A stretch of DNA of 64,000 nucleotides from Lumbricus rubellus (GCA_945859605.1 OX243824.1:5696313-5760312); one strand, 5' to 3'. Shown: positions 45,363 through 58,125, counted from the stretch's first letter. Notes: generated from the letters alone by a model not told the origin. Numbers and translations: made by a program.

Positions 45363-46995
45363 GGTGCATGTGTTTTAACAAAGATCATTAGCGTCGTCGT
45401 CGTCCTCCTCCTTTATCCAGCTTGGGACTGGCACTGCCAAAGTGCAAGCAGTGGCGGAGTCACTGTTGGAAAACAACGAATGGCTGATTTTTTTAGTTTG
45501 ATTCAACATGGCTTCACAATGTAACAGCGTCGACTCTGGGAGTGGAGCGATTGGAATATACACGCATAATATTATGCATGACTTACATGTAAGTTTTCGG
45601 CTAAGGATTTTTTGCGATTTAATGTGATATTCACCTCGAACACTCTTTATACTACAATGTCATTATGGGAATTTCCAACATACACAATGTTTCATGTAAT
45701 TTAACTTTATAATAAAGTTTAAAGTGATTAAAAGGTGTGTATTGATACATTGATTTTTCGGTTTAGTTTTCACGTGAAGAAGTTCAGCTATTGAAGTTTG
45801 TATTCGATCACCAGTTGGCGCCATGTCATAGCAGGCCAGACCTGCGTAAATAAGTCGTGGTGCCGTTGTAACCATTGATATGTATTATATAGTTACTGGA
45901 TAGCTAATTGGCTATGAAAGTCTGGATTATCGCTCACTCAGGGATATCCCCGGATTCCTTGGGGGAAAAGCCAACAATTTCTAACAGAAAATCTCAGGAA
46001 TCTCTTCCAACTAAGATCCAAGGAGTGGCACAGTTACTGCTGGAAAAGAAATAAATAAATGGCTGATTAGGCCTATTGGAGTTTGGTTCAACTTAACTTC
46101 TCAACGTAATAGCGTCAACTCTGCGAGTGTAGCTATTGGAATAAGTTTAGATACGTATGCATAAGGTAAGTTTTGTGCTACGGATTTTTAAAATATTTTA
46201 TCTGACATTCACCTCGAATGCTGCATAATAATAATTAATTATTTATTGCACAACAATATGGCATAGTGTCAATCTACGCAAAGAGTTAACGTGTAATTTG
46301 CTTTTATATAAGATATTTAATGCGATTAAAAGGTGTATTTCGGATGGAATATTTCCCGCACGGTTTTAATGTCCAGAAGTTCAGCCTTTGTGTTTTGTAT
46401 TCGATAACCAGACATTACCAGGCCAGCTTTGAGGGAGTTATAGGGTACATAAGTCGTGGTGTGGTAGTAAGTAACCCTACAATTACATGCACAGCGCCCC
46501 TCGGGAATACAGATGCTTTATTGTATGAAGAGAATTTTGACAACACATTGTCATGTGGTCATGTGGTCATGTGATCATGTGCCCTGGACAGTAGTTTCCC
46601 ATTGTTACCCTAAGCTGCTAGGATTTTTTAAAGACCGCTAACTCATTTTTGCCTAGAACAAAACTTTAAGGGATACTGCGAGTTACCTACCGATTTGAAA
46701 ATTTAGGGTTATTATAGAACACTGAACAAACAATTATAAGGTGTTTAAAGCAAATCTAATGAAACTGTATTATTATAGAGATTTTTCGTTGGTAAAGTCA
46801 GTACTTTCGCTCAAGCCTTGATCATTCATAAAAATTTGACGTCATGTTTTTTTTTAAATTTGGTAATGAGACCATCGGCTTGGTAGAGGACCGTAACCGG
46901 TTGAGAACATTAAATTTTTTTGACATATGCATAGGTAGGGATCTGACTAAGAGTTCTGCTCGATCAACCATAAACGTAAATGATGCTTAAATAGC

Positions 46996-47376
46996 TTAAG
47001 ATAAGATACTGCGAAGTTTTTGCGGTATTCTATTCCGTTCATCTGGACCTGCACATCTAATCGAAAATTTTCTTGAGTTTGTTCGGGCGCGCTCACTTCT
47101 ATATGAGGCTAAGTTTCTCGTGTTGTATGAGTGTATTTCTGAGGCTAGGGTAAAGAGATTGGCATGGGAGATAGGCAATGTGTTATAGGTATATCGATGC
47201 ATGAACTCACACATCTGCAGTTGCTTAATTTGTAAAACTTTTAGAATCCCGAGCTGCGTGAATAGCTTTTCTGAGTGTGAGTTGTAAGGAGAACTGGTTA
47301 TTAATCTGACAATTATTCTTTTCTGCAAGACAATAATTCTGTGAAGTCGAGAGTTGTAGTTAGATGCCAAAATCAT
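46996..47376 (-). pseudogene. LINE ORF2 C-terminal fragment
   Basis: The 126-codon frame includes LQKRIIVRLITSSPYNSHSE, HSYNTRNLASYRSE and FSIRCAGPDERNRIPQKLR. This is the LQKxxxRxI...HSYNTR...SIxxxGP...IP signature of Jockey/CR1-like elements, with the usual WN replaced. RT catalytic parts are absent. Confidence 0.85.
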
Positions 47377-48362
47377 GTTACAATAGAGTTTAAGTTTCTT
47401 TTTCTTTTTCTTTCATAACTGACTAGCAGTATCGATATGATTGCATTGAGATATTATTAGTTAAGCTATAATGTATTCAATTTGTTTCATTGTCTGATCT
47501 GCTATTCCACCAGCGACTGATATTGAGGTACCTCTGATAGCGGCACTTGTACCTTTGGGGTTCCCCTTTAAGTGCTCAACCGTATATAATCGTTTGCTTC
47601 ATGGTGTACTGATTATTCCTATGGTAATGATACTGTTTATTCTTTCTGTTATGTTAATCATTAAGGTTAATGTTGTTAGCCTGCTTTTTTTATTAATGTG
47701 CTACGGTTGTTACTTCAATAAATTTATAATAAATGGTATGGTAATGAAGGGCAAAAGACCCAGTGCAGCGATTGAAAGTAGATGACAACGTTTCTTATTC
47801 TTTAGATTTCTCCGATTAAAAGGTGTTTAACGGCTCACACTATAAATAGATTATATTTTTCGTCGCAGCGTAGATACTGGTGAAATTATTGGGCCTTCGT
47901 CATACAAATTATCTTCATTTATATGGGCCCCTCCTGAGGAGGAATAGGATCCAGATTTGACGAGAGCCTATGACAACAGAGGTCGTAGCCCTCTAAGAAA
48001 TGTGTTTGGCATATTACCGCAGGCCTCTCCTGAAGAATGAATATTCTAATTTATTACTATCGATTGTACTGTACTGTATTGCATGGGCTCTGGCTCCCTT
48101 GCAAGTTGCACCTGCAGGAGCTCTACTGTCTCACTTCTGGTGTCTTCTGGTGTCCAGCAGCGATCTGACCTCCGATCGGCTGAACAAGCCGAGCTCATGG
48201 CCCATCGCTCACGGACTAATAGGCCTAATGCAGCGACGCTCTTTTCAGTAGCTGGTCATAGAATCTGAAATAGGCATTCGGTTGCACTCCGCCTTGTGTC
48301 TCGGAGTCACACCACTATGTTCTTTCATCACATAAAACTGCTTTATTTAGCCGTTGATGAAC

Positions 48363-48403
48363 TGGGAGCGCTTCTGAGTAGTTTATCTTGAAGGTGAGCA
48401 TGA
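48363..48403 (+). mobile_element. SINE-1 3' fragment
   Basis: GGGAGCGCTTCTGAGTAG followed by TTATCTTGAAGG, the SINE-1 3' core only. Confidence 0.55.
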
Positions 48404-48539
48404 GCGGAGACTTAGGGTACAGTGGGGCGGTTTCCCTCAATGTTTTGTGGTGGGGAAACCGTCCATGCATTTATCCCCGCCCCAGCCGTTACTTGTTAGG
48501 ACATGTACACTTCATGAACACACTGGTGACGTCATAGCG

Positions 48540-48715
48540 TTAGAAGAAGAGATCGTCGAACAGATGACTGAAAAAAGGCCATCAGCTATTTTGGCAGGGA
48601 TTGGTCTTTTTTGAAGATATTTTGATGAAAAATTACTAAAAAAAGTCATCAACTTTTATTTTTTTGACAGGGAAATGGGTTTTTCCTGGAGAATTTCGGT
48701 CAAACAACTTAGGAA
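48540..48715. mobile_element. hAT MITE interior remnant
   Basis: Contains GATGACTGAAAAAAGGCCAT and ACTAAAAAAAGTCATCAACT, the internal motif of the hAT MITEs elsewhere in this window. Clear ends were not found. Confidence 0.5.
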
Positions 48716-50318
48716 ATGGTCGTCAGAAATTTTGATCGACAGAAGTTGAAAATTTCGTCGGCGACTCAGCCACTTAATCGTCTACCCAAAATCTCGCGCC
48801 CTTCCTTCGGTCAGTCGTTCGTCCCCCGCAAGTCTCCGCCCGAGTCTCCAGTGAAGGTGAGCGATATAAAGACTAAAGAGTCTATAGTTGCAACAAAAAT
48901 TGCATAGATTGGGACTCTCTTCATCTATTTCTGCTAAAAGCTTAATCACTTTTCCTTAGACCCATCTGCTTCCCGGAATTAGCAACATTATTTAAAATTT
49001 TGGTCTATACGATTAAAAGGTGTGAAGCAAATGGCATATTAATCATTGAATTAACTTTTGCTTATAAAATTATTTTGCGTCGCATTGGAAGTCTGAGGGC
49101 ATTGGTTTGATTATTAGGCCTTCATCCACAACATTAATTATCTTCTCGCAGAATGATTATTGTACTTTATTAGTTCATTGTATTTTACTGTATTACATTT
49201 TTTTACTTTTCTTCTTTTCCTACTCTTGTTCTTGTTCTTCCTCTTCCTCTTCCTCTTTTAGTAGTTTCCGTATAACGACACTGTGTGATAACCAAGGCAA
49301 TTTTTGTCGCCTCTCCAATTTTGTACAGGTTTGGGACTGGCACTGCCAGAGTGCACACAGTGATATTTCAAGTAAAACGTTTCTTTCTTATCAGAGGTCA
49401 CTGAAAGATATTTGCATGTTGGCTGGAGGACAAGCAACTGTCAACAAGACTAGTCTGAGACGACGAGCAACTTTAGCAGCAAAATTTTTTTATATAGCTT
49501 TTTCTAAAATAATTAAAAGGTGTCTAACGAAAATCATCATGTCTTATCGTCATCTTTCTACTGTTACAATTATAATAAAATTATGAACTGCTTGTTGATT
49601 AAACTTGCGCATTAATTATGCATCGCATGGATACAGTGATGAGGTTTTCTTACTGTGCATGCAAAGTTATAAGATTTTTGTCGGGCCAACAAGACGCCAC
49701 TATGCTAAGTATGTATAACTATCTCGGGTCGCTCTTGTAGGTGGCTTTAGAATTTAATACAACTTGTTCGTTTATTAAAATGTCCGAGGCATTGTATTTT
49801 ACTGTATTACACAGTCTTCATTTTCTTCTTTTCCTACTCTTTTTCTTGTTCTTTCTCTTCATCTTCCTCTTCCTCTTTTAGTAGTTTCCGTTTAATGACA
49901 CTGTGTGATAACCAAGGCAATTTTTGTCGCCTCTCCAATTTTGTCCTGGCTTAGAACTGCAGTCAGTGTGATATTTCAAATAAAACGTTTCGTTCTTATC
50001 AGAGGTCATTGAAAGATATTTGCATGTTGGCTGGAAGGACAATCAACTGTTATTACGTAGAAGTCGAACAACTTTTGCAGCCAAACGTAGTTTATATAGC
50101 CTCTGTAAAGCAATAAAAAAGGTGTCTGATGAAAGTCTTGATGTTAGTTGCGAGCTCGTATCGTCATCTTTTTACTGTTGCAATTATATTAAAATTATGA
50201 ACTACAATGTTGGTAGAAGGCTCATGCAGTGATTGTAAGAGAATTGGCCAACAGCTGTCGTAGGCCGAGGCTGAGAAATATGAAGTCGCCTGTTGCTTAA
50301 CAATGGCTGCGTCGCCTA

Positions 50319-50460
50319 TTCAGCACGGTGGCCTATATCATTGGTTAGAGCGTTCCAATTTCAGCACATAAACACGTGTTTGATCCTTTTCATCTGAGAC
50401 GGTTATTGCGTCCGATCCCTTGAGCAAGTCATTCACTGTCAAAGCCACTGATGTTCTGCC

Positions 50461-50462
<2 letters not shown>
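50319..50462 (+). mobile_element. SINE-2 (tRNA-like head), copy 1
   Basis: An A-box-like CATTGGTTAGAGCGTTCC and a degraded B box (CGTGTTTGATCC) are followed by CGTCCGATCCCTTGAGCAAG. Two other copies are at 59580-59719 and 62385-62545; the last has an intact B box, GGTTCGAACC. Confidence 0.6.

Positions 50463-50540
<78 letters not shown>
50462..50540. repeat. (TA)n microsatellite
   Basis: Pure TA except one AA. It is the target of the element beginning at 50541, and continues as TA at 52551-52594 on the other side. Confidence 0.95.
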
Positions 50541-50543
<3 letters not shown>

Positions 50544-52547
50544 GGTGGTTGCATCTGTAATGGTAAATTTTCAACTTCAGTTTTTTTCTTTCTCCAACCC
50601 AGCATTTGGTGCCACTTGGTAAAAGACTGATGTAGCCCAAAAATTATCCCGATAGAAAAATATTTAGGACTAGCACAACGTGTTTGAAGTTTGGAATTTT
50701 ACGAAATATCATCGTCTTTTTGAGTACACGGATAGGCCCTATTAAGTCACATTTTGGAACCTATGACTAGTTTTAACAGAAAGACTACACTATTTTACTC
50801 AAACACAACTGAGAAGTATGCCTAACTTCTACAATGTTGATAGTGGTCTCTTATATATTCTTATGAACAATTGAACATCACAATAGCATTTGATGCATGA
50901 GTCCCTGAGATCGATGACCACAAACCTATACTAGCAAGCCAACACATTGCTATGTTCTTTTGATATGTCTTATTTATATCTACAGGAATCCTTTGTTACA
51001 CTAAAGGTTCTTTATTACATGCATAACCTTAACATAAATTCTGATTATAACACGGACAAGGACCTCAATAATAGTTGAGCTACAGAAAAATACTGATGAT
51101 ATTTTCGTTTAGGCTACTGTGGCAGTCAGAGCAGAATGACACAGCGCATCACAGATAAAATCTATAAAGAGCTGCTGTAAAGAAATGAATTAAAATAGAT
51201 GTTGAAACTATTGAGATCATAATTTTACAGATCTACGAAATACTCATTACCACATACATGTAGGAGTCAGTTTTTTTAACAACTTCTAAAGAGAGCATCA
51301 TAATTGAGTGCCTGATATAGCCTTCTCACATTATTATCTATTTCATAAGATATAATAATTATCCCATTAAAAGTATGCTTTTAGAGTTGACGAATGAACA
51401 CAGAGTCAAACAATTGACACAGAAAGTGCTGTCAAGAGTGGACACATATTACACTGTCTTAATTAGTTGTTGTAAATTAACTTGCTATTGTAAATTAGCA
51501 TGAAAGGCGATGGTGTCAAACACGTAAGCTATGTGCAACCAAAATTTCTGCATCAAGCTCAGCAATCAGCTGGATCAGCCGAAACTGCAGTGACCACCAG
51601 GACACCTCAGACGACCGACCAATTCAAGGGAATAAGTATAGCACCCTCAAAGCAACACCCATTGCTACACTCTTGGTGGTAGATGAACACCTTCTTTGGG
51701 CAACATGCCAGAGATTTCACTTTGAGGGAAGTGTATCGTGAAAACTACACTTATCACTTTTTGAAAAGTGCACCGTAGCTTAAACCCATGCAAAGACCAG
51801 ATACAATTTTATTTGTGAGACAGAGTAATAATGCCTCAGTGAAAACATATTAGCCTAAATCTGAGAAAAAAGTTTGCATCTAAAATCTGTTGTTATTTTG
51901 TAATATTACACCAGTTCCTTGTACCCAGTAAGTTAGTAATCCCATGAACGATGACGGTAGTAAAAGAAATATTTCTTAGGAATCAGACCTCATTAGGAAT
52001 ATTGGTCATTTTGCAGAATAAATTAATTACGCAGGACACAGATGAAACCACAACACATTTTATATTTATCCCTATTATTTACTATTACTGTTCCATTAGT
52101 GTAACAGTCTAAGAATAGTAAGCTATTATTATCAATCAAGACAACAAGGTAGAATAGGTAGTATTTGTAAAGACATGAGAGAAGTTATCTGTGATGCAGA
52201 GTGTTATACAGGTTTTCTTGCCTTTGAGGAGTTTCTCTTGAAGAGGCGCCATATAAATTGATGATTATGATTACAATAACCGTAGCATCATTATGTTTTA
52301 ATGTGGACCTACTAAAAGTAGCTGAATTGATTCCTGGTTTGAAGATTCCTGGTCGAACACGACTGTTTACCTACTGTTTGAGCGTTAGAAGACTTGCTAT
52401 TATAAGGGTAAAACTTTGATGGCGTTGTGCTAGTCCTAAATATTAATATTTTCTCTTAAAGCTTTTTGTGTAATGTTTCTGGGGAGAATGGAACCAAATG
52501 GCGCCTTGGAGAACATTCAATTCAAACTTTCATTTCTAACGACCACC

Positions 52548-52550
<3 letters not shown>
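50541..52550. mobile_element. 2-kb DNA transposon-like insertion with TAGGGTGGT ends
   Basis: The ends are TAGGGTGGTTGCATC and the complement of GACCACCCTA. Sub-terminal homology (CATTTGGTTCC/GTGCC, ATATTTAGGACTAGCACAAC) extends the imperfect TIR to about 140 bp. It lies in TA repeat, so the TSD length cannot be read. Copy B of the segmental duplication lacks it, which confirms insertion. The interior has no transposase frame that I recognise. Confidence 0.85.
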
Positions 52551-52599
<49 letters not shown>

Positions 52600-52656
52600 T
52601 CCAAGCTTTGATGGAAAAGCATCATATAGGCTATGTAGCGGTATCGCTGTCTTATC

Positions 52657-52833
52657 CAGTGCTTAAAGTGCAGAAAAAGAATTGCCTGGACGCTCCTTAA
52701 CTTTCCTAAAAAGTGACAGAACGCCCCTTATATTTTTAGGCTGTGGTGGCCAATAAGTGTCGGGACACTGTACAGATTTCAAAATAAGTGCATGGACGCC
52801 GTCCATGACCGTCCTGTCACACTTTAGGTCCTG
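52657..52833. mobile_element. CTTAAAGTG MITE, copy 1
   Basis: It begins CAGTGCTTAAAGTG; the complement of its right end is CAGGACCTAAAGTG. Near the right end is the 17-bp palindrome CATGGACGCCGTCCATG (52791-52807). No TSD is seen. It lies within the segmental duplication, so 59856-60032 is the same insertion duplicated. Confidence 0.65.
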
Positions 52834-53345
52834 AATTCGTATCTACTGTACGTTGTATAAGTAGTTAGCAAATCCAAGACAGCAAATAAAAGCAATTGAC
52901 GTTACTTATAGTTTTATGTTACTTCGACTAAAAGGTGTCTAACAGATAACACACCTATAGCTTATATTTTTGTCGTATTGAAGGTCTGTGGCCTGACCGT
53001 ACTGGTATATTTATATATATTTTATTAGGTCTTCACGACACAAATTAATTTCATTTACATAGCGCCTCCTAAAGAATGACCATTGTACTTGTATTACAAT
53101 TGCCTTGTATTGTACTGCGTGACATAGTTTGAAAGACTCTTCTTTTCCTTTCGTTTTTCCTGCTCCTGTTATTGTTCTTCTGCTACATCTTCTCATGCAC
53201 ATAAAAGATGAACAGCAAAAGGTTCCTTGTTCATATCCGGTCGCATGAGGATCTCTGAACCAGCAAATGCTATGTCTTTCATAGTAGCATTGGACACCCT
53301 TTAGATATGTGCTTAACGCATTTTAAATACCGATCTAACTCCAGC

Positions 53346-54154
53346 AAATTATATTAATCACTGTCGCATTTTTATGAAAATACACATGGAATTTGATCCA
53401 AGGAACACCCGCAACCAGTAGCTGTCTCTAATGACATTTACTGCGCTATTAATATTCAACATTTACTGCGTTATGAATATTCATTAGGTCATCTGGGTTG
53501 CGTTAATTTGGTAAAATAAATAGCAAAAATCTGTTGTAATTTCTGTTAAACTCGATGAAACTGGGAAATGGCAGATTTCATGAAAACGTTGCCTGCAGAG
53601 TACACGTACAGGTTGTCGCAATTCACTGGCGAATACGCTGACGTGGGAAGTACTTAGGCTATAAAGCAATCTCATGTTAATCTCCTTACCGTGGATGGTT
53701 AGTAATCCGTCAAATGAAGCGTTTATACATGCATTACGATTACTCTTTGCACACCGAGTTATAGGCCTATGCTTCCTGAAGCGAATTATTCCTAAAAACA
53801 TGAAGTATCGAAGCTCATTCGTCCTTTTTACTTCTGGCTAGATGCCTCACATGAATATTCATTACGCAAATTCAAGCTCATTGTCTGATTGGTTGCGGGA
53901 CTCCCTTGGATCAATTTCCATGTGTATTTTCCTTAAATGCAGCACTGTCAGGTTATTGTCACTGAATATAGGTTGTGCACCTGACTGTACTGGTATTACA
54001 ATTGTTAAGTCATCGTCATATACCAATTATCTTCATTTGGACTCGGACCTCATTTGGACTACTCTTATCTGACAACCCTTCTGACTTAACGCAGCGCTCG
54101 TGAATAAGCTGGTGCCCCGCGCTTGGCTTTCAAGTGATGCTTTAGAAATTTGGG
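53346..54154. other. repeat-field DNA, no gene
   Basis: Contains GGTTGTGCACCTGACTGTAC and TCATATACCAATTATCTTCA, which recur at about 60570-60650. Otherwise unrecognised. Confidence 0.5.
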
Positions 54155-54572
54155 GTCTACAATAGGGTGGAGTGAAAATAATTTTTTTCTGAATTTCAAT
54201 TAGCTAGATATGCCAAAAGGTGCCAATAGATCAATAGAACACTGTGTAAAAATTACAAAATTTTTGATTAATGTCTTGATCGCCCTCCGCAACTTTTTAT
54301 TTTGCAATAGGCCTACCAAGCGACATCAGCAAAACGATATAGGAAGATTAGTGTCTACACTCTACACAGAGTCTACACTCTACAGTCTACAGTCTACACA
54401 CTGTATATAGTGTACAGGGTGGGCCATAAATGATCCCCATCCTATGGTTTCCCCCCCATAATATTATCGTGGCCAAAAGTAACCCAATTAAGCTCTAACC
54501 CTAACAGAAACCAAAACAATAGCTCTGACCCTAACAGAAACTCTAATCCTAGCTGTAACCATAACAGAAACC

Positions 54573-55276
54573 CAGGCCCGGATTAACCACGGTGCTGATT
54601 GTGCTGCAGCACAGGGCCCCAAGTTTGGGGGGGGGCCCAAATTGTAAAAGTAAAAAATAAATAAAGGATTCAGAAAAGACAAAGTGCAAAGTGCAATGCA
54701 TAGCAAATTAGCAATAATAGTCATGACAAAATATATAACCAAATAATGTCATAGTAGGCCTATATGATGACGTCACTTTGATGCATCCCTCTCAAACTGT
54801 ACGAGTCACTGATAACTTTTGTGGAGGAAATGCGAGGGACTTTCGATGATATAGAGAAGAAGACCCAGGGTTACGTGGGCAATCACCATAAGATGACTAA
54901 AAAAAGGTTGTCAGTTTTTTGGCGGAGAAAATAGCATGGTTTTATGAGATTTCGATCTGATGACTAAAAAAAGTTATCAATTTTTTTGTGCCGAGGTTAA
55001 AAAAATTTCGGCGCTGCTCGCTCTGGACTAAGTCTCTGCCCCAACCTAAGCCAAAGTTTTTAGCCCCCCCCCCCCCCAAGAACGGAAACCAAACTCCGTT
55101 CATAATGTCAGTGCGTGAGTCGTGAGCTCGTAGCAATTGTCCTATTACTTCTTATGGACTGTAAAGTATAACAAATTATGTTTCGGGTTATTGTATGTCT
55201 GCCTTGCTTCTTAAAATTGTAAGGGGCCCCGTCATTCGATCAGCACAGGGCCCCCAAAACTGTTGATCCGGGCCTG
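54573..55276. mobile_element. hAT-type element nested in the satellite, GGCCCGGAT family
   Basis: The 704-bp element begins CAGGCCCGGATTAAC and its right end complement is CAGGCCCGGATCAAC. The TSD is CAGAAACC (54565-54572 and 55277-55284). That word also occurs in the satellite unit, but it is in register here. The interior carries GATGACTAAAAAAAGG and GATGACTAAAAAAAGTTATC, and a fragment of the CATGGGCGGAG MITE. Confidence 0.88.
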
Positions 55277-56430
55277 CAGAAACCCTATCTCTAGCTGTAA
55301 CCCTAAGAGAAACCCTAACACTATAGCTATAACCATAACAAAAACCCACTCTAAAAGAAACCCTAACCCTAGCTCTAACCCTAACAGGAACCCTAACCCA
55401 AGCTCTAACCCTAAGAGAAACCATAACCCTAGCTGTAACCATAACAGAAACCCTATCTCTAGCACTAACCCTAATAGAAACCCTAACCCTAGCTCAAATC
55501 CTAACAGAATCCCTAACCCTAGCTCTAACCCTAATAGAAAAAACCCTAACCCTAGCTCAAATCCTAACAGAAACTCTAAACCTAGCTCTAACCCTGACAG
55601 AAACCCTAGCCCTAGCTCTAACCCTAACAGAAACCAAAACAACAGCTGTAACCCTAACAGAAACCCTAACCCTAGCCCTAACCGTAACAGGAACCTTAAC
55701 CCTAGCTCTAACCCTAACAGAAACCTTAACCCTAGCTCTAACCCTAACAGAAACCCTAACCCTAGCTCTAACCCTAATAGAAATCCTATAGCCCCAGCTC
55801 TAATCCTAACAGAATCCCTAACCCTAGCTCTAACCCTAAAAGAAACCCTAATCCTCGCTCTAACCCTAACAGAAACTCTAAACCTAGCCCTAACCCTGGC
55901 AGAAACCCTAACCCTAGCTCTAACCTTAACAGAAACCCTAACCCTAGCTCTAACCCTAACAGAAACCTTATCCCTAGCTCTAACCCTAACAGAAATCCTA
56001 ACCCTAGCTCTAGCCCTATCAGAAACTCTAACCGTAACTCTAATTCTAACGAAAACCCTAACTCTAGCTTTAACCCTAATAGAAACCCTAACCTTAGCTC
56101 TAACCTTAACAGAAACCCTATCCATGTTTGGGTTAGAGCAAAATTTAGGGTTTCTGTTAAGGTTAGAGCTAGGGTTAGGGTTTCTGTTAGGGTTAGACCT
56201 AGGGTTTCTGTTAGGGTTAGAGCTAGGGTTGGAGTTTCTCCTAGGGTTAGAGCTTGGGTTAGGGTTAGGGTTTCTGTTAGGTTTAGACCTAGGGTTTCTG
56301 TTAGGGTTAGAGCTAGGGTTAGGGTTTCTGTTAGGGTTAGAGCTAGAGATAGGGTTTCTCTTAGGGTTACAGCTAGGGTTAGGGTTTCTGTTAGGGTTAG
56401 AGCTATTGTTTTCTGTTAGGGTTAGAGCTT
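55277..56430. repeat. telomere-like satellite, unit ~30 bp, CCCTAACAGAAA plus CCCTAACCCTAGCTCTAA
   Basis: About 30 units in CCCTAA orientation to about 56125, then the reverse orientation (GTTAGGGTTTCTGTTAGGG) to about 56430. A few units also precede the nested hAT at 54498-54572. Long frames on both strands are artefacts. Confidence 0.93.
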
Positions 56431-56760
56431 GGGTTACTTTTGGCCACGATAAAATTATGGGGGAAAACCATAGGATGGGGATCATTTATGGCCCACCCTG
56501 TACACTATATACAGTGTGTAGACTGTAGACTGTAGAGTGTAGACTCTGTGTAGAGTGCAGACACTAATCTTCCTATATCGTTCTGCTGATGTCGCTTGGT
56601 AGGCCTATTGCAAAATAAAAAGTTGCGGAGGGCGATCAAGACATTAATCAAAATTTTTGTAATTTTTACACAGTGTTCTATTGATCTATTGGCACCTTTT
56701 GGCATATCTAGCTAATTGAAATTCAGAAAAAAATTATTTTCACTCCACCCTAGTCTACAA

Positions 56761-57642
56761 TTACGTTGGAAGCAGCCCAGCCATTTACAGTCCGTGAAAC
56801 AGCATAGAGCATATAGGCCTACTTGTTAATTATAGCAGATTTTTGCTCCGGCCGAAATTCACTTAAGAGATTCGGGCCGCTCCAGGCTGGATGGTGTTTG
56901 GACGGCTACATCTGTTAAGGTATTAATATGGCCTGCGCAGGAACCAATACAAAGATTTTCCTATCATTAGACTTATGTCCCGCGTCAAACTTATTGCAAT
57001 CGATAAAGCGCTTTAAAGGTGTCGAAGTTCGAACATACGCTTGCAATTTTAATAGCAGTAGGCAGTGTTTAGCGACATCGAACAGTCTGTTGACCATCGA
57101 TAATGCATATTACTACATGTATATTGTCTTTCTGGATACATGATTTTATATCCATAATTATTGCTGTTTTTAACGTTGCTGCTCTGCAAATAATCTTAGC
57201 AGAAGAACAAAGATGATGAGCACTCTAGCACTGATGAAGCTACGAGTATGAAGTGCTAGCGACTTCATATTCTTAGCCTCGGCATATGATGGCGGGTTGC
57301 CAGCCGTCTCCCTCGCCGTCTCCCTCGCCGTCTCATCTCCCCACCGACAGTGTAGGTTGGTGCACTCTTCAATGCCGAGTTGGCTACGGGGGAGCAGGTG
57401 GAGCAGAAATATCGACAAAAAAAATTCGCTCGGGCGGAGATTTCACTTGCGACCTCTTGACTAAATGTCCAGCACGTTGACCACTGGAATACCGATCAAC
57501 GTATAAGGTGATGGATTTGTACGGTAGTGTTTACAGACCTAAGCATGACGAAGACGAATAGCGTCGTTCTCCAAGTTTGGGATTGGCACTGCCATAGGCA
57601 TGACAGTGGCGGGTAAGCAAAGAAAATAAAACGGCGCAACTG
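56761..57642. other. repeat-field DNA, no gene
   Basis: Carries one box copy (57011), GTTGACCATCGATAATGCAT (57090) and GGGATTGGCACTGCCATAGG (57577). The (CCGTCTCCCTCG)n patch at about 57300 is short. Confidence 0.5.

Positions 57643-57711
<69 letters not shown>
57643..57711. repeat. (TA)n microsatellite
   Basis: About 69 bp of TA with a single AA interruption. Confidence 0.95.
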
Positions 57712-57712
<1 letters not shown>

Positions 57713-57939
57713 GGCACTTTCGATTTGTTATCGACATTTAACTCAACCGGTGAGCCTGACAAGAATCCAGTTCTTGACGTTGGAAAACTACCATTAATTA
57801 TAGCACGTTGAAACAACAATTTTAAGGTGTTTAAAGAGATCATGGCATGCATGTAGTAGTTTCAGTTTAGCGAGTCTGTGTGATGACATCGATCAAATCG
57901 TGCTCCTCATCCATTCAGGTATTGCGACTGGCACTGACA

Positions 57940-58125
57940 GAGTGCAAAGAGTTCTACTCAGAAGCTCTCCAGACTACAGCACGTTCACTGAATCGGAGTT
58001 TCATGCCGAAGCGCATTCACTCGCAATTGCGAGTGAAGGGCTTGTTAAGTATCCCATACTCGGCGTATTGAGGTGGATTCGAATCTGCAACCATCCGGCT
58101 CCAATGACTCGAATCCACCACTAGG
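57940..58125 (-). mobile_element. SINE-1, degraded
   Basis: Antisense body: TACTCAGAAGCTCTCCAGAC, GGAGTTTCATGCCGAAGCGC, AATTGCGAGTGAAGGGCTTG, AGGTGGATTCGAATCTGCAA (B box in complement). Confidence 0.75.

Larger units (their letters stand above)
50207..53345 (+). repeat. segmental duplication, copy A (split by a 2-kb insertion)
   Basis: It is collinear with 58745-60545 at high identity (shared GGCCAACAGCTGTCGTAGGC, CGTATA(TA)n, AACTTCCAAGCTTT, GTCTAACAGATAACAC, GCATTGGACACCCTTTAGAT). It is interrupted by 50541-52550. A more diverged third copy is at about 62290-63140. Confidence 0.9.
54415..56500. mobile_element. mariner-like inner termini within the fold-back element
   Basis: CAGGGTGGGCCATAAATGAT preceded by TA at 54413-54414 is mirrored by its complement ending at 56500 and followed by TA. 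This matches mariner-type termini (TACAGGGTG..). It may be a nested TA-target element or a part of the larger one. The about 70-bp inner TIR ends at AGTAACCCAA, where the satellite starts. Confidence 0.55.
54163..56752. mobile_element. fold-back DNA element with long TIRs and internal satellite
   Basis: The perfect 8-bp TSD is GTCTACAA (54155-54162 and 56753-56760). Ends are TAGGGTGGAGTGAAAATAAT and its complement. The first 330 bp of each arm are almost identical in inverted orientation, and the arms continue into CCCTAA-type satellite that flips orientation near 56130. The left arm is enlarged by a 704-bp hAT element. Long TIRs with tandem repeats and an 8-bp TSD recall Foldback/Galileo or Mutator-like elements. 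No transposase is present. Confidence 0.88.

Noticed and set aside
55232..56528. Overlapping 417- and 421-codon frames on opposite strands
   Set aside because: Both are translations of the CCCTAA-type satellite and its inverted half. No domain or non-repetitive core is present.
54210..56705. Identical 66-codon frame beginning MPKGANRSIEH at both ends of the fold-back element
   Set aside because: Its two copies are simply the two inverted arms. It lies in the TIR, has no recognisable domain and no supporting signal.
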